Assembly: GCA_964384965.1 (NCBI GenBank)
Contig: CAYLLR010000021.1
Coordinates: forward strand, 1 to 11,171
DNA length: 11,171 nt
Direction: 5' to 3'
From: GW2011-AR1 sp964384965
GTDB lineage: Archaea > Nanobdellota > Nanobdellia > Pacearchaeales > GW2011-AR1
Positions 1 through 6,774 of this stretch are shown piece by piece. Position numbers and translations under genes: made by a program. The notes below the pieces were generated by a model. The model saw nothing but the letters and a program-made list of their open reading frames with translations, made no database searches and had not been told where the DNA came from. Numbering within the stretch: position 1 is the first letter of the stretch; every line of letters begins with the position of its first letter.

Positions 1-55
1 TTTTATAAGGATATTTCTTATTCTCTTTCTTTTTCCACTTCTTATTTTTTCTCAT
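1..55 (-). CDS. Lysine-rich protein, N-terminal fragment
   Basis: The reading frame opens with ATG four nucleotides after the TAG stop of the upstream two-TM gene and runs off the left edge. Eighteen codons are visible (MRKNKKWKKKENKKYPYK), extremely rich in Lys and Asn. A strongly basic N-terminus would suit a nucleic-acid-binding protein or a soluble protein of the same transcription unit, but no family can be named. No good Shine-Dalgarno sits directly before the ATG, so translation may be coupled to the preceding gene. The short visible length makes the call tentative. Confidence 0.5.
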   Translation of the reverse strand, partial: MRKNKKWKKKENKKYPYK

Positions 56-59
56 CTCG

Positions 60-302
60 CTACAATTCATTTCCAATAAATCCTCCTGCTAAAGTTAAGA
101 TTCCAATTATGAAATAAGGAACTAAAGCATCTCCTCCTAAACAAATCAATTTATTCCCATCTGATATTGATGAACTTGAACAGTTTAAATTTGTTCTTGC
201 TGTTGTTACTACATCTTTCATAAGAGGCAACATTAAAATTCCAAACATAAAAAAGAAAAGTGCAAAAATCATTCCAGTATAAATTGATGCTTTTTTATTC
301 AT
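60..302 (-). CDS. Small two-TM membrane protein, coat-like paralogue 2
   Basis: This is an 80-aa hydrophobic protein that starts MNKKAS, with membrane segments at about residues 9-28 and 60-78. A short polar Ser/Asn-rich loop between them carries C41 and C54. The neighbouring 85-aa protein has the same plan: MNKKA start, TM, (L)-N/D-C-S-x-S-S-I-S loop, second Cys 13 residues later, TM. The two are therefore paralogues, and the Cys pair could form a disulfide in the exposed loop. The topology also matches the 72-aa protein at 7413-7631, which lacks the cysteines. A minor coat or virion-membrane protein is inferred. The MNKKA start followed by a hydrophobic stretch also recalls class III (pilin) signals, but a second TM is unusual for a pilin. 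The ATG follows the preceding stop by one nucleotide, with a GGGGTGG upstream. It ends in TAG. Confidence 0.85.
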   Translation of the reverse strand: MNKKASIYTGMIFALFFFMFGILMLPLMKDVVTTARTNLNCSSSSISDGNKLICLGGDALVPYFIIGILTLAGGFIGNEL

Positions 303-303
303 T

Positions 304-561
304 TTACCACCCCATTAATTTTGAACCAAGTGCAATAGCCCCAGTTCCAATAACAAGTAAAATTAAAAAAGGAGTTGCTATATCTACTACTGTGCAATTT
401 ATTTTTTGTGAAGTTGATATTGAAGAATTTGAACAATCTAATTGATTTCTTGAAATATCTGAACTATTTATTAATGGAACTGCTAAAGATAAAACTATCA
501 AAAAAATTATAACCCCAATCATAAAAAGGAAAAATGGTTGAGATTGGGCTTTTTTGTTCAT
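304..561 (-). CDS. Small two-TM membrane protein, coat-like paralogue 1
   Basis: This 85-aa protein (MNKKAQSQ...) has membrane segments at about residues 9-31 and 60-79. Its short Ser/Asn-rich loop contains C43 and C56, the same 13-residue Cys spacing as the 80-aa protein encoded directly downstream. The two share the loop pattern (L-D/N-C-S-x-S-S-I-S) and clearly arose by duplication. Its ATG overlaps the TGA stop of the 1103-aa gene (ATGA), so translation is probably coupled. A G-rich tract lies about 11 nt upstream within the end of that gene. A virion membrane or minor coat role is inferred from position in the presumed structural operon and from resemblance in topology to the 72-aa putative major coat protein. 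A pilin-like alternative cannot be excluded. Confidence 0.87.
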   Translation of the reverse strand: MNKKAQSQPFFLFMIGVIIFLIVLSLAVPLINSSDISRNQLDCSNSSISTSQKINCTVVDIATPFLILLVIGTGAIALGSKLMGW

Positions 562-3500
562 CTAAATAAAAACCCCCTTCTCTTTTTTCTTCTTGATTTT
601 TTTATTTCTCTCCTTTCTCCAAATGTTCCCAAAGAGAATTGTCTTTTTTGAACAATTATTGATTCATTCATTTTTGATGGTCTAAATTCTGAACCTAAAC
701 CTAACTCTCTTATTGATAATTTCTTTTTGTTAATTTCTACAAAGGCACTCCTTCCTAATGTTCCTTTTTGGAATTTTAATAAAATATTTTTTGCTTCTTC
801 TTTTGTTTTTGCTTTCCCAATTTCTCTAAATTTCCCATATCTTTTTCCATAAATTTTATATAACTCTCTATTTATATCTTGAACTTTCCTTTTTTCTTTT
901 GCTTGTCTAATAAAACGAAATAATGATTTTGGAACTTTTGGTTTTATTTTTTCTGTTGAAATTTTAACCATTTCATTTTGAATTGTTTTTTGTTCCTGCT
1001 TTTGTTTAGTTCTTTCTTTTTGTAATAGTGATTGCTTTTGTTTAGTTGATTGTGAAGTTTTAGAAATAGTTATTTCTTTTTGAGTTGGTTTTAAACTTTG
1101 ATTAATTAATTCCTTAGAAATTTGTTTAGGAATTTGTTTTTGTTTATTTATTTGAATATTTGAAGTTGTAAAATTTATTCTTGGAATTATTTTTACTTTT
1201 TTAATAGAAACTTGCTCAGATACTTTTTGACTTATTTGTTGTTGTATTTTTGGTTTAATTGAAATAAATCCTTGTCTTTCATATAATCCAGTTCCAGCAT
1301 AAATACTCCCTCCAATAGGTAATCCACTTATCATTTTTTGCGATAATCTTTCAGAACTTTTTAATGAAGATGATGTTCCTTCTGAAATTGCTCTTGATAT
1401 TTCTTTGGTTGTTGGTAAAATTACTTGTTTTTGCCTTTCAGATAATTCTTTGAAAACTTGTGATGAACTCTTTTTTCCTCCACCCCTAAATCCAATTAGT
1501 TTTTCTTTATTTATTTTTGGAAAAGTTATTATTGTTGATACCTCTTGAGGATTTGTTCTTAATGCTAAATTTTTATTTAATTTTATTAGTGTATTTCTTT
1601 GACCTACTGGAAGGGAAATATCTTTTATTATTTCTCCATTTAATGTTGGTTTTCTTATTTGTTCTTCTATTGATTTAATTGCTTTTTTAATCTCACTTGA
1701 TTTTTCTGGTAGTTTTTCTATTCCAAAATAACTTTTCTTTGGAATTATTGTTGTTGTTCCAAGTTCTTCAAAAAACTTTAGGTTTCCAAACTCTCCTATT
1801 TTTATATTTTTTCCTCTTGAACCAATCTCAAATGTTTGACCTGATGTGAATACTCTTTCATTCATATATTTTGGTTTAACTATTCCAGTTGTAACTGCTT
1901 CTCCTTTTCCTGATGGAATAAACTTAAATCCTTTTTCAGTTTTCTTTAATTTTCCTTCATAAGAAACAATTTGTCTGCCCTTTTCTGTTTCTTTATATAA
2001 ATCCCCATAGACCTTTCCATCCTTTTCATAAATTCTTATTACACCTTTAAAAGGAGTTTTTTCTAAATTTTTAATTTCTGATTCAACTGCCTTTGTAATT
2101 GCTTTATTCTTTATCATCCTAATTCCTTTAGATACCCCAATCCCTAATGCCGTTGTTCCAATTAAAGCTGTTTCAATAGGATTTTCTTTTATAAAAGTTA
2201 TAGGATTGTAATTTGATTTTCCAAATTGATTAAGAACACTTCCAGCAAATAATCCTGTTCCTATTGGTGTTGCATAAAGATTTGCTTGAGAAAATAATTC
2301 AGCTCCTTTTCCAAGAATATTTGCCTCTCTCCTTATATCTTCTTTTTTTAAAACTATTGTATTTTTTTTATAATAATCTATTGGTTTTCCAGTTAATAAA
2401 TCAAATTGTTGTGTCCCAAAAGAAGGGGTATAATATGTTCTTTTCTTTCCAATGTTTCCTTCATTTAATTTATAGTATAATGTTTCTGTTCCTGCTCCTA
2501 TTGGGGTTGTTATTAATTTTGAAACAGTTTCAAAAGGTCTGTTTGGATTAAAATTTCTTATATCTCTTTTAGAACCTAAAACATTAATATAACGAGTTCT
2601 TTCATAATTTTTTTCATTTTTTTTATATTCCTCATATTTTTCTTTTCTTTTATTATAAATATCTAAATATTTTTTATATTCTTTATCTGTTCCTTTCCAA
2701 CTTCCTTTTACATCAATCTTTGATTTTTCTATTTGTTTTATTTTATTATCTAATTCATTTAATTTTTTTAAATTATCATTTATATTTATTTGCGATAATC
2801 TATTTTGAAATTGTTGTGCAGTAGGAATTTTTACTATAGGAGTTCCATACCACACTTTTTTTGTTATTATCTCATTATTTTGGTTTTTATATGAATAAGC
2901 TCCAACATTTCCTAACCCTAAAGATTTTTCTGCACTTATTTGTGATGCTACACTTGAAGAAAATTCTCTTGCTGAAGCTAATGCTATTGATGGTAATGAA
3001 ACTATTTTTTTTAAAATTGATTTTTCTTTAGGGACATATGGTTTTTGATTATACGGTTTATATTCAGATATAACAGAACCAGTAAAATTAATTTTATTTG
3101 GAACATTAATTGCACTAGTTTGATTAACATTTAATATTCTTGTATTATTTAAATTTCCAATATCTAAAACTTTTTGATTGGGTATTGAAATTATCTTAGG
3201 ATTAATTGAAGTTACTTTTATTGATTCTTTTTTAATACTATCTATCTCTTTATTATAATCTTTTAGACTTAAGGTCTTACCTAATGCTCCAGATTGGATT
3301 CCCTTTATTCTTAAATTTTTCCAATCAATTTGTAATTTTTCTGTTGGGTTTGCAATTTGAAATTTATTAACTTGTTCTGCAAATGCTCTTTTTTCTAAAT
3401 TTCTTAATAGATACATTTTTCTTAAATATTTATAAACTTTTCCAGTTGTAAAACCATATGGTATTCTATCTCTAAACATTCTTTCTGCAAGTTTTATTGC

Positions 3501-3869
3501 TCTTTGTGTATCTTCATAATCTGCAATTTCTCTTGCTTTTGCTTCAACTTGTTTTTCTACTGGAACTAATTTTGTTTTTTCATATTCTTCTAAATTTTTT
3601 TCAAATTTTTTTACTTCCTCTTTTTTAGATTTATAATTTTCTTCTATTTTTTTTATTTGCCTTCTTTTATTACGTCCTTCCAATCCAGCAAAGTTTCCTT
3701 GTCTTAATGCTCTTGCAGAATCTCTTACAGGTAATTTTGATTTTGCTTTCTCTAATTGTTCTCTTGTTTTTTTAGCTTGTTCTCTTTGAATCTTTAATTT
3801 TTCCCTTGCTTCTTTAATCTTTTTTCTTGCTTGTGCTACTTGAGATTTTGCTTCTTCTATTCCTGTCAT
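558..3869 (-). CDS. Large coiled-coil protein, putative virion structural protein
   Basis: At 1103 aa this is by far the largest gene of the window. Residues about 1-135 are a highly charged heptad-rich coiled coil (Lys/Glu/Gln/Ala), and a second coiled-coil stretch lies at about 365-425. Residues 520-590 contain two weakly hydrophobic Gly/Ala/Ile-rich helices, around GTGLFAGSVL and ETALIGTTALGIGV, that could enter or contact a membrane. The motif TPIGxG occurs twice, near 455 and 534. The C-terminal third is Gln/Lys/Ser-rich and ends in a very basic tail (KKSRRKKRRGFLFR). No enzyme motif was seen. Size, coiled coils and position among small membrane proteins suggest a scaffold, internal or attachment protein of a virion; this is inference. 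The ATG overlaps the TGA of the 55-aa gene, and the TGA overlaps the next ATG. The function remains unknown. Confidence 0.92.
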   Translation of the reverse strand: MTGIEEAKSQVAQARKKIKEAREKLKIQREQAKKTREQLEKAKSKLPVRDSARALRQGNFAGLEGRNKRRQIKKIEENYKSKKEEVKKFEKNLEEYEKTKLVPVEKQVEAKAREIADYEDTQRAIKLAERMFRDRIPYGFTTGKVYKYLRKMYLLRNLEKRAFAEQVNKFQIANPTEKLQIDWKNLRIKGIQSGALGKTLSLKDYNKEIDSIKKESIKVTSINPKIISIPNQKVLDIGNLNNTRILNVNQTSAINVPNKINFTGSVISEYKPYNQKPYVPKEKSILKKIVSLPSIALASAREFSSSVASQISAEKSLGLGNVGAYSYKNQNNEIITKKVWYGTPIVKIPTAQQFQNRLSQININDNLKKLNELDNKIKQIEKSKIDVKGSWKGTDKEYKKYLDIYNKRKEKYEEYKKNEKNYERTRYINVLGSKRDIRNFNPNRPFETVSKLITTPIGAGTETLYYKLNEGNIGKKRTYYTPSFGTQQFDLLTGKPIDYYKKNTIVLKKEDIRREANILGKGAELFSQANLYATPIGTGLFAGSVLNQFGKSNYNPITFIKENPIETALIGTTALGIGVSKGIRMIKNKAITKAVESEIKNLEKTPFKGVIRIYEKDGKVYGDLYKETEKGRQIVSYEGKLKKTEKGFKFIPSGKGEAVTTGIVKPKYMNERVFTSGQTFEIGSRGKNIKIGEFGNLKFFEELGTTTIIPKKSYFGIEKLPEKSSEIKKAIKSIEEQIRKPTLNGEIIKDISLPVGQRNTLIKLNKNLALRTNPQEVSTIITFPKINKEKLIGFRGGGKKSSSQVFKELSERQKQVILPTTKEISRAISEGTSSSLKSSERLSQKMISGLPIGGSIYAGTGLYERQGFISIKPKIQQQISQKVSEQVSIKKVKIIPRINFTTSNIQINKQKQIPKQISKELINQSLKPTQKEITISKTSQSTKQKQSLLQKERTKQKQEQKTIQNEMVKISTEKIKPKVPKSLFRFIRQAKEKRKVQDINRELYKIYGKRYGKFREIGKAKTKEEAKNILLKFQKGTLGRSAFVEINKKKLSIRELGLGSEFRPSKMNESIIVQKRQFSLGTFGERREIKKSRRKKRRGFLFR

Positions 3870-4033
3870 TTGAATTTAAAATTGTCCTTTTTAATATTTA
3901 TATATTTTAATTTTCCTAATTTTAATTTAATAGGTTTTGGTAAAGAAGACTTTTTTAAAGAAAAATTTATTTGACCGTTCCTTTTATTTACTACTGGTTT
4001 TAAGATTATTTTATTTCTTTCTTTTAACTTCAT
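3866..4033 (-). CDS. Small basic protein of 55 aa, first gene of a leaderless transcript
   Basis: The frame (MKLKERNKII...NFKFK) encodes a very basic 55-residue protein with the segment VVNKRNGQINFSLKKSSLPK. From memory, a K-x-N-G-Q-I-N-x-S-L-x-K-K pattern recurs in small archaeal proteins, but I cannot give a verified family. It may bind nucleic acid. Its ATG lies exactly 29 nt downstream of the first T of the TATA box of the conserved promoter at 4055-4073, so the mRNA should be leaderless and no Shine-Dalgarno is expected. Its TGA overlaps the ATG of the 1103-aa gene (ATGA), indicating coupled translation. It therefore appears to be the lead cistron of the transcript that carries the large coiled-coil protein and the two small two-TM proteins. 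Confidence 0.8.
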   Translation of the reverse strand: MKLKERNKIILKPVVNKRNGQINFSLKKSSLPKPIKLKLGKLKYINIKKDNFKFK

Positions 4034-4054
4034 ATAAATTACATGTAGTTTATA

Positions 4055-4073
4055 TTTATAAAGATGGGGGTTA
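4055..4073 (-). promoter_or_regulatory. Conserved leaderless promoter, copy D
   Basis: Read on the minus strand this is TAACCCCCATCTTTATAAA, identical over 19 nt to the copies at 6756-6774 and 7696-7714. The TATA box TTTATAAA (4062-4055) has its first T 29 nt from the A of the ATG at 4033. The first three bases, TAA, are also the stop codon of the upstream 64-aa gene. It should drive the 55-aa, 1103-aa and two small two-TM genes. C-rich sequence stands where an archaeal BRE would usually be purine-rich. Confidence 0.8.
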
Positions 4074-4265
4074 TTTATAATTTAAACCAAATTTTAACCT
4101 TATTAATTCTAATATTTCCTTAAATTTTTTACTATTATTCCAAATAAATCTATCTATCTTTCTTCCATTGTCCCATACTATTAATTCATATGTTAAGTCT
4201 CCACCATTCCTTTGAGTCCAATCATGTCTCTTACCTAATGGTTTCCAATCCTTTTTCTTAATCAA
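4071..4265 (-). CDS. Hypothetical 64-aa protein, TTG start
   Basis: This is a small soluble basic protein rich in Trp, Lys and Arg (KRHDWTQRNGG, ELIVWDNGRKIDRFIWNN), without TM segments, cysteines or a recognisable family. The frame contains no ATG start, so initiation at TTG (4265) is preferred. It is preceded by a perfect AGGAGG with 5 nt spacing, and that Shine-Dalgarno is itself the last codons and stop region of the upstream 172-aa gene (GGA GGA TAA). The gene follows that stop by one nucleotide. Its own TAA stop forms the first three bases of promoter copy D. It appears to be the last cistron of the transcript started by promoter copy C. The predicted fold is a small alpha/beta domain, and the role is unknown. 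Confidence 0.8.
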   Translation of the reverse strand: MIKKKDWKPLGKRHDWTQRNGGDLTYELIVWDNGRKIDRFIWNNSKKFKEILELIRLKFGLNYK

Positions 4266-4266
4266 T

Positions 4267-4785
4267 TTATCCTCCTAATAATTGAGGAAAAAGCATTTTC
4301 ACTAAGAAATATCCTGCAACTAAAATTCCTATAATCATTAATATGCCCATTCCCCCTTTAGTTTTTTCTTTTATTAAATCTTTCTTCATTCTTAACATTA
4401 CTAAATCTTGTCCATATATTTCATTCTTTTCTCCTTCTTTTCTAAATAAATTTGTTGGGTTTAGTTTGTCATATCTTTGAAAAAAAACAGGATATTTTCC
4501 CTCCCAAAACATTAATTCACTTCCATTTGTTACATGGTAATTTGAATCTTTTGTTTGATAAGTTCCACCATCTAACTTAACTCTTTGTCCTTGTATATTT
4601 TTATTTTCATTTAAGAATAGAATTCCACACCACCCTTTCTTTTTCTTTGATTTTGATATTTTTGCTTTTCTTGGGATTTTTAGGACTTTTTTATTTATTC
4701 CTCCATCTTTCATCAATAAATCATAAACCTTATTTACTTTCTCTGTTAAACTTGGTTCATCATTATTAAATTCTATTTCTTTCAT
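4267..4785 (-). CDS. C-terminally membrane-anchored protein of 172 aa
   Basis: A cytosolic N-terminal region with a basic patch (RKAKISKSKKKKGW, about 39-52) leads into a beta-rich domain (GILFLNENKN...GGTYQTKDSNYHVTNGSELMFWEGKYPVFFQ, about 53-103). One C-terminal TM helix follows (about 145-166) with a very short tail, giving tail-anchored topology. I have a recollection of similar proteins (basic linker, FWEGKYPV, single C-terminal TM) in archaeal mobile elements, but no named family. A virion membrane or assembly protein that faces the cytoplasm is plausible. The start is ATG, overlapping the previous TGA (ATGA). A strong AAAGGAGG lies about 10 nt upstream, inside the last codons of the 137-aa gene. 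Confidence 0.85.
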   Translation of the reverse strand: MKEIEFNNDEPSLTEKVNKVYDLLMKDGGINKKVLKIPRKAKISKSKKKKGWCGILFLNENKNIQGQRVKLDGGTYQTKDSNYHVTNGSELMFWEGKYPVFFQRYDKLNPTNLFRKEGEKNEIYGQDLVMLRMKKDLIKEKTKGGMGILMIIGILVAGYFLVKMLFPQLLGG

Positions 4786-5195
4786 TTTTCACTTTCCTCC
4801 TTTTTTCCGAATAAACCTCTTCTTTTTTGTTTTTGTTTATCATTTCCAAGCAGTTCCTTTTTTTGTGTTATTCTTGCTTTGATTAAGAATCCATCTTTAC
4901 TTAAAGATGTAGCAAGTATATCCTCAGAATGTTTCTTGAAATGTTTTGCGAATGAACTCATACTTGGAATTAAGTTACAATCATTTTCTAATTCACTTAG
5001 TGTTCTTATTGGGAGCTTTGGAAGTCCTAATTCATCTTCTGTTAAGTTTCCTACTTTTTTTGAATTGTCTGTTCTAATTATCTCTAAGAAAAAATTATCT
5101 ATTCCCCTTCCTTCATCATTTACCTGTCTAATAAAATCTTTTATTTCATCATATTGTGCTTCATTAGTTACAATTTCTTTTTCTTCTTCATTCAT
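4782..5195 (-). CDS. Hypothetical soluble protein of 137 aa
   Basis: This is an acidic, probably helical protein without TM segments. Notable stretches are LGLPKLPIRTLSELENDC (around residues 56-73), LATSLSKDGFLIKARITQKKELL (around 94-116) and a basic Gly-containing tail, RRGLFGKK. The ATSLSKDGFL segment and this kind of tail resemble proteins I associate with uncultivated archaea and their viruses, but I cannot name a family. It sits between a single-TM peptide and a tail-anchored protein in a chain of overlapping genes, so a role in the same assembly complex is inferred. The start ATG overlaps the end of the 46-aa gene by 8 nt (AATGAATGA), and its TGA overlaps the next ATG. Confidence 0.87.
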   Translation of the reverse strand: MNEEEKEIVTNEAQYDEIKDFIRQVNDEGRGIDNFFLEIIRTDNSKKVGNLTEDELGLPKLPIRTLSELENDCNLIPSMSSFAKHFKKHSEDILATSLSKDGFLIKARITQKKELLGNDKQKQKRRGLFGKKEESEK

Positions 5196-5328
5196 TTTTA
5201 AATTTATTGATGAAATCCATTAATTCATCAATCGTTTCTTTTATTGATTGACCTTTTATTTTTGAATAGGAATAAATTATAAATGCTCCTATAACTATTG
5301 CTTGGAGTATAAATCCAAATTCTGCCAT
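5188..5328 (-). CDS. Single-TM small protein of 46 aa
   Basis: The frame begins MAEFGFILQAIVIGAFIIYS, with a TM helix at about residues 5-21, followed by an amphipathic helix (SIKETIDELMDFINKFKNE). The ATG directly abuts the TAA of the upstream 123-aa gene, and the TGA overlaps the next gene's start. The gene fills the otherwise unexplained 130 nt between those two genes in a transcript that has no other gaps. Small bitopic proteins with a cytosolic amphipathic helix often act as assembly or membrane-remodelling partners, but no specific function can be given. Confidence 0.75.
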   Translation of the reverse strand: MAEFGFILQAIVIGAFIIYSYSKIKGQSIKETIDELMDFINKFKNE

Positions 5329-5700
5329 TTAACATAATTTAAACCTTTTATTTAATTCTTTTTTCTTCTTTATTTGACTTTTTGAGATTAAAATTGTTAA
5401 ACCAAAATCAATAACAAAAGGGAAAGGAAGTAATCTAAGAGAATTAAATAAAGGTTTTATAAGAGAAATAAAATTTTTATTTATTATCATTAAAGCTACA
5501 CTTACAAAAAGAAAAATTAAAAGAAATTTAGCATATAAAAACGTCATCTCAAAAAAATAATCATTTTTTTTAATTTTATCTGATTGTATTTCATAATCAA
5601 TTCTCTCACTTGAAGAAAGTTTCCAATATCTATCATTGAACTTCTTTATCTCTTTTTTTTCTTTTTCAATATTGTTTCCTATTCTTTGAAATATATTCAT
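5329..5700 (-). CDS. Two-TM membrane protein of 123 aa
   Basis: The N-terminal region (about 1-48) is charged and helical (EKEKKEIKKFNDRYWKL). Two hydrophobic segments follow, at about 49-73 and 86-106, then a Lys-rich tail ending KRFKLC. By the positive-inside rule both termini should be cytoplasmic. No family was recognised. The start ATG follows the preceding TAA by one nucleotide with GAGG upstream (AAGAGGATTTTAAAATG). The TAA abuts the ATG of the single-TM 46-aa gene, which suggests the two membrane proteins are co-translated and may interact. Confidence 0.85.
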   Translation of the reverse strand: MNIFQRIGNNIEKEKKEIKKFNDRYWKLSSSERIDYEIQSDKIKKNDYFFEMTFLYAKFLLIFLFVSVALMIINKNFISLIKPLFNSLRLLPFPFVIDFGLTILISKSQIKKKKELNKRFKLC

Positions 5701-5701
5701 T

Positions 5702-5965
5702 TTAAAATCCTCTTAATTTGTATCCTCCTCTATTGATTGCTCCTCCTGTTTCTTTCTTTTTAATATTTTTATTTTTAACTTTAATTTTTTCTAAACTTTG
5801 TTCGTCAATTCCAACTTCTTCTGGCATTTTCCCATCCTTTCCTGCCTTTGGCATTACACCCCATTGAATACATCCGTTTAGAAATTCTGTTTTTGAAACA
5901 GCAATTCCTATGAATCCACTTATTTTGTCTCTTACTTTATCTCCAAGTTTTATTTCTGTTTTCAT
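5702..5965 (-). CDS. Phage-like small protein (LGDKVxDKxxGFxGI type), 87 aa
   Basis: The N-terminal two thirds, LGDKVRDKISGFIGIAVSKTEFLNGCIQWGV followed by a DEQSLE segment, match a pattern I know from many small bacterial phage and prophage proteins. In these a beta-barrel-like domain carries 'GDKVxDxxTGFxGI...YLNGCxxYxxxP...DExxLE'. In those phages the protein usually lies near structural genes and is unannotated, and I cannot give a verified function. The C-terminal 25 residues are Lys/Gly-rich and probably disordered. The ATG overlaps the TGA of the 109-aa gene. Family resemblance is from memory and is the only cross-domain clue in the left block. Confidence 0.87.
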   Translation of the reverse strand: MKTEIKLGDKVRDKISGFIGIAVSKTEFLNGCIQWGVMPKAGKDGKMPEEVGIDEQSLEKIKVKNKNIKKKETGGAINRGGYKLRGF

Positions 5966-6291
5966 TTTATTTTTTCTGCACGAAACCCATTTCTTTGTTT
6001 ATATAAAGGTTTGTAATCCTTAAGCCTCATTTCATTTATTATCCACTCTACTTTTTTTGTTTCTGATGGAAGCTCTTTTACTTTATCTACAAATCTTTGG
6101 ATTGATTTTTGTTTCCAATCTTGGTCATCCTTTAAATCTGGATACTCTTTTATTACTCCCTCTTTGTGAAATTTTAGTCCTTCAATAGGGGCTAACATAT
6201 TTGTATTTAAATCAATAAATAAAACATTATCTCCAATAATTCTTATTGCAGTTCTTCTTGTTCCTTTTTGAAAAACAATTTGCGTCGTCAT
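5962..6291 (-). CDS. Hypothetical soluble protein of 109 aa
   Basis: A beta-rich N-terminal half (RRTAIRIIGDNVLFIDLNTNMLAPIEGL, about 12-39) leads to GVIKEYPDLKDDQDWKQKSIQRFVDKVKEL (about 45-74) and a helical C-terminus ending in QRNGFRAEKIK. No TM or catalytic motif is seen. The IIGDNVLFIDLNT and KEYPDLKDD..W..KSI segments look like a conserved protein of archaeal mobile elements that I have met without a function assigned. The start ATG overlaps the TGA of the 55-aa gene upstream (ATGA), and the TGA overlaps the next ATG (ATGA), so it lies in the middle of a translationally coupled chain. Confidence 0.88.
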   Translation of the reverse strand: MTTQIVFQKGTRRTAIRIIGDNVLFIDLNTNMLAPIEGLKFHKEGVIKEYPDLKDDQDWKQKSIQRFVDKVKELPSETKKVEWIINEMRLKDYKPLYKQRNGFRAEKIK

Positions 6292-6455
6292 CCAACCAAC
6301 CCTCTTTTAATTTCTTCAATTTCATTAGCCATTTTTATTATTACTTGATTTAAGTCTAAAACTTTATTTTCAAAATTGTCCTTAAATCCTAATCCATATT
6401 CAGTTGGAACTTCAACTAATTCAAATCTTTCTTTTTTTTCTTTTTCTTCTACCAT
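6288..6455 (-). CDS. Small acidic protein of 55 aa
   Basis: The frame MVEEKEKKERFELVEVPTEYGLGFKDN... has a short beta-like centre (FELVEVPTE) and a C-terminal amphipathic helix (LDLNQVIIKMANEIEEIKRGLV). The ELVEVPT-plus-helix architecture is one I associate with small proteins of archaeal elements, function unknown; it could form a helical oligomer. The TGA overlaps the ATG of the 109-aa gene (ATGA). There is no clear Shine-Dalgarno before the ATG, which follows the preceding stop by 22 A-rich nucleotides. The frame is fully open and uses the same A-rich codons as its neighbours. Confidence 0.75.
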   Translation of the reverse strand: MVEEKEKKERFELVEVPTEYGLGFKDNFENKVLDLNQVIIKMANEIEEIKRGLVG

Positions 6456-6477
6456 TTTTATTTTTATTTGTTTTTCT

Positions 6478-6609
6478 TTAGATTAATTCTTTTATTTTAT
6501 CTTCTATAATTGAATTTTCAGCATAATTGATTTGGTCTTCAGACCATCCTTTATCTGACAATTTTTTCTTTTCTTCTTCAGAAAAACATTTACTACAACT
6601 ACTACACAT
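6478..6609 (-). CDS. Cys-cluster small protein of 43 aa
   Basis: The protein begins MCSSCSKCFSEEEKKK. C2, C5 and C8 form a CxxCxxC cluster at the extreme N-terminus, followed by a charged helical region (LSDKGWSEDQINYAENSIIEDKIKEL). Three Cys could bind a metal, possibly with a ligand from a partner. The neighbouring zinc ribbon makes joint metal binding conceivable. Start: the ATG shares one base with the TAA of the zinc-ribbon gene (TAATG), and AAAAAGGAGG lies 12-13 nt upstream. The function is unknown. Length and codon use fit a real gene. Confidence 0.75.
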   Translation of the reverse strand: MCSSCSKCFSEEEKKKLSDKGWSEDQINYAENSIIEDKIKELI

Positions 6610-6734
6610 TATTTCTTTTCCTCCTTTTTAATTGTGATTTTTACTTTATATAAACACTTTGGACAGGTTGCGTAATATTCTCCTTTTCCTTCATAGTCCC
6701 ATTCATATGAACAATGATTACACTTTAATTTCAT
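6609..6734 (-). CDS. Zinc-ribbon protein of 41 aa
   Basis: The frame reads MKLKCNHCSYEWDYEGKGEY..., with two CxxC knuckles (C5/C8 and C24/C27, the latter as CPKC) and a basic tail (KVKITIKKEEKK). This is a classic single zinc ribbon. Small ribbons of the C.HC.Y.W.Y.GK...YATCP.C type are common in archaea and archaeal mobile elements and are thought to bind nucleic acid or basal transcription proteins, but the exact target is unknown. Its ATG lies exactly 29 nt from the first T of the TATA box of promoter copy C, so the mRNA should be leaderless with this gene first. It leads the transcript running to the 64-aa gene. A regulatory or DNA-binding role within the element is inferred. Confidence 0.87.
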   Translation of the reverse strand: MKLKCNHCSYEWDYEGKGEYYATCPKCLYKVKITIKKEEKK

Positions 6735-6755
6735 ATACCTACTTATTTAACTACC

Positions 6756-6774
6756 TTTATAAAGATGGGGGTTA
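6756..6774 (-). promoter_or_regulatory. Conserved leaderless promoter, copy C
   Basis: The minus strand reads TAACCCCCATCTTTATAAA. TATA box TTTATAAA is at 6763-6756, with its first T 29 nt from the ATG at 6734. The initial TAA doubles as the stop codon of the 208-aa gene. The downstream stretch GGTAGTTAAATAAGTAGG partly resembles that after copy A (GTTAAATAA). It should drive the zinc ribbon and the following small genes. Confidence 0.8.

Noticed and set aside
260..445. Open plus-strand frame of 61 codons
   Set aside because: Antisense to the two small two-TM genes, which are mutually supported as paralogues.
2264..2551. Open plus-strand frame of 95 codons opposite the 1103-aa gene
   Set aside because: Leu/Phe-rich shadow of the A-rich coding strand, with no ribosome-binding site or promoter; fully inside a convincing gene on the other strand.
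4879..5223. Open plus-strand frame of 114 codons
   Set aside because: Antisense shadow of the 137-aa and 46-aa genes; Ser/Phe/Leu-rich composition typical of reverse-complement frames here.
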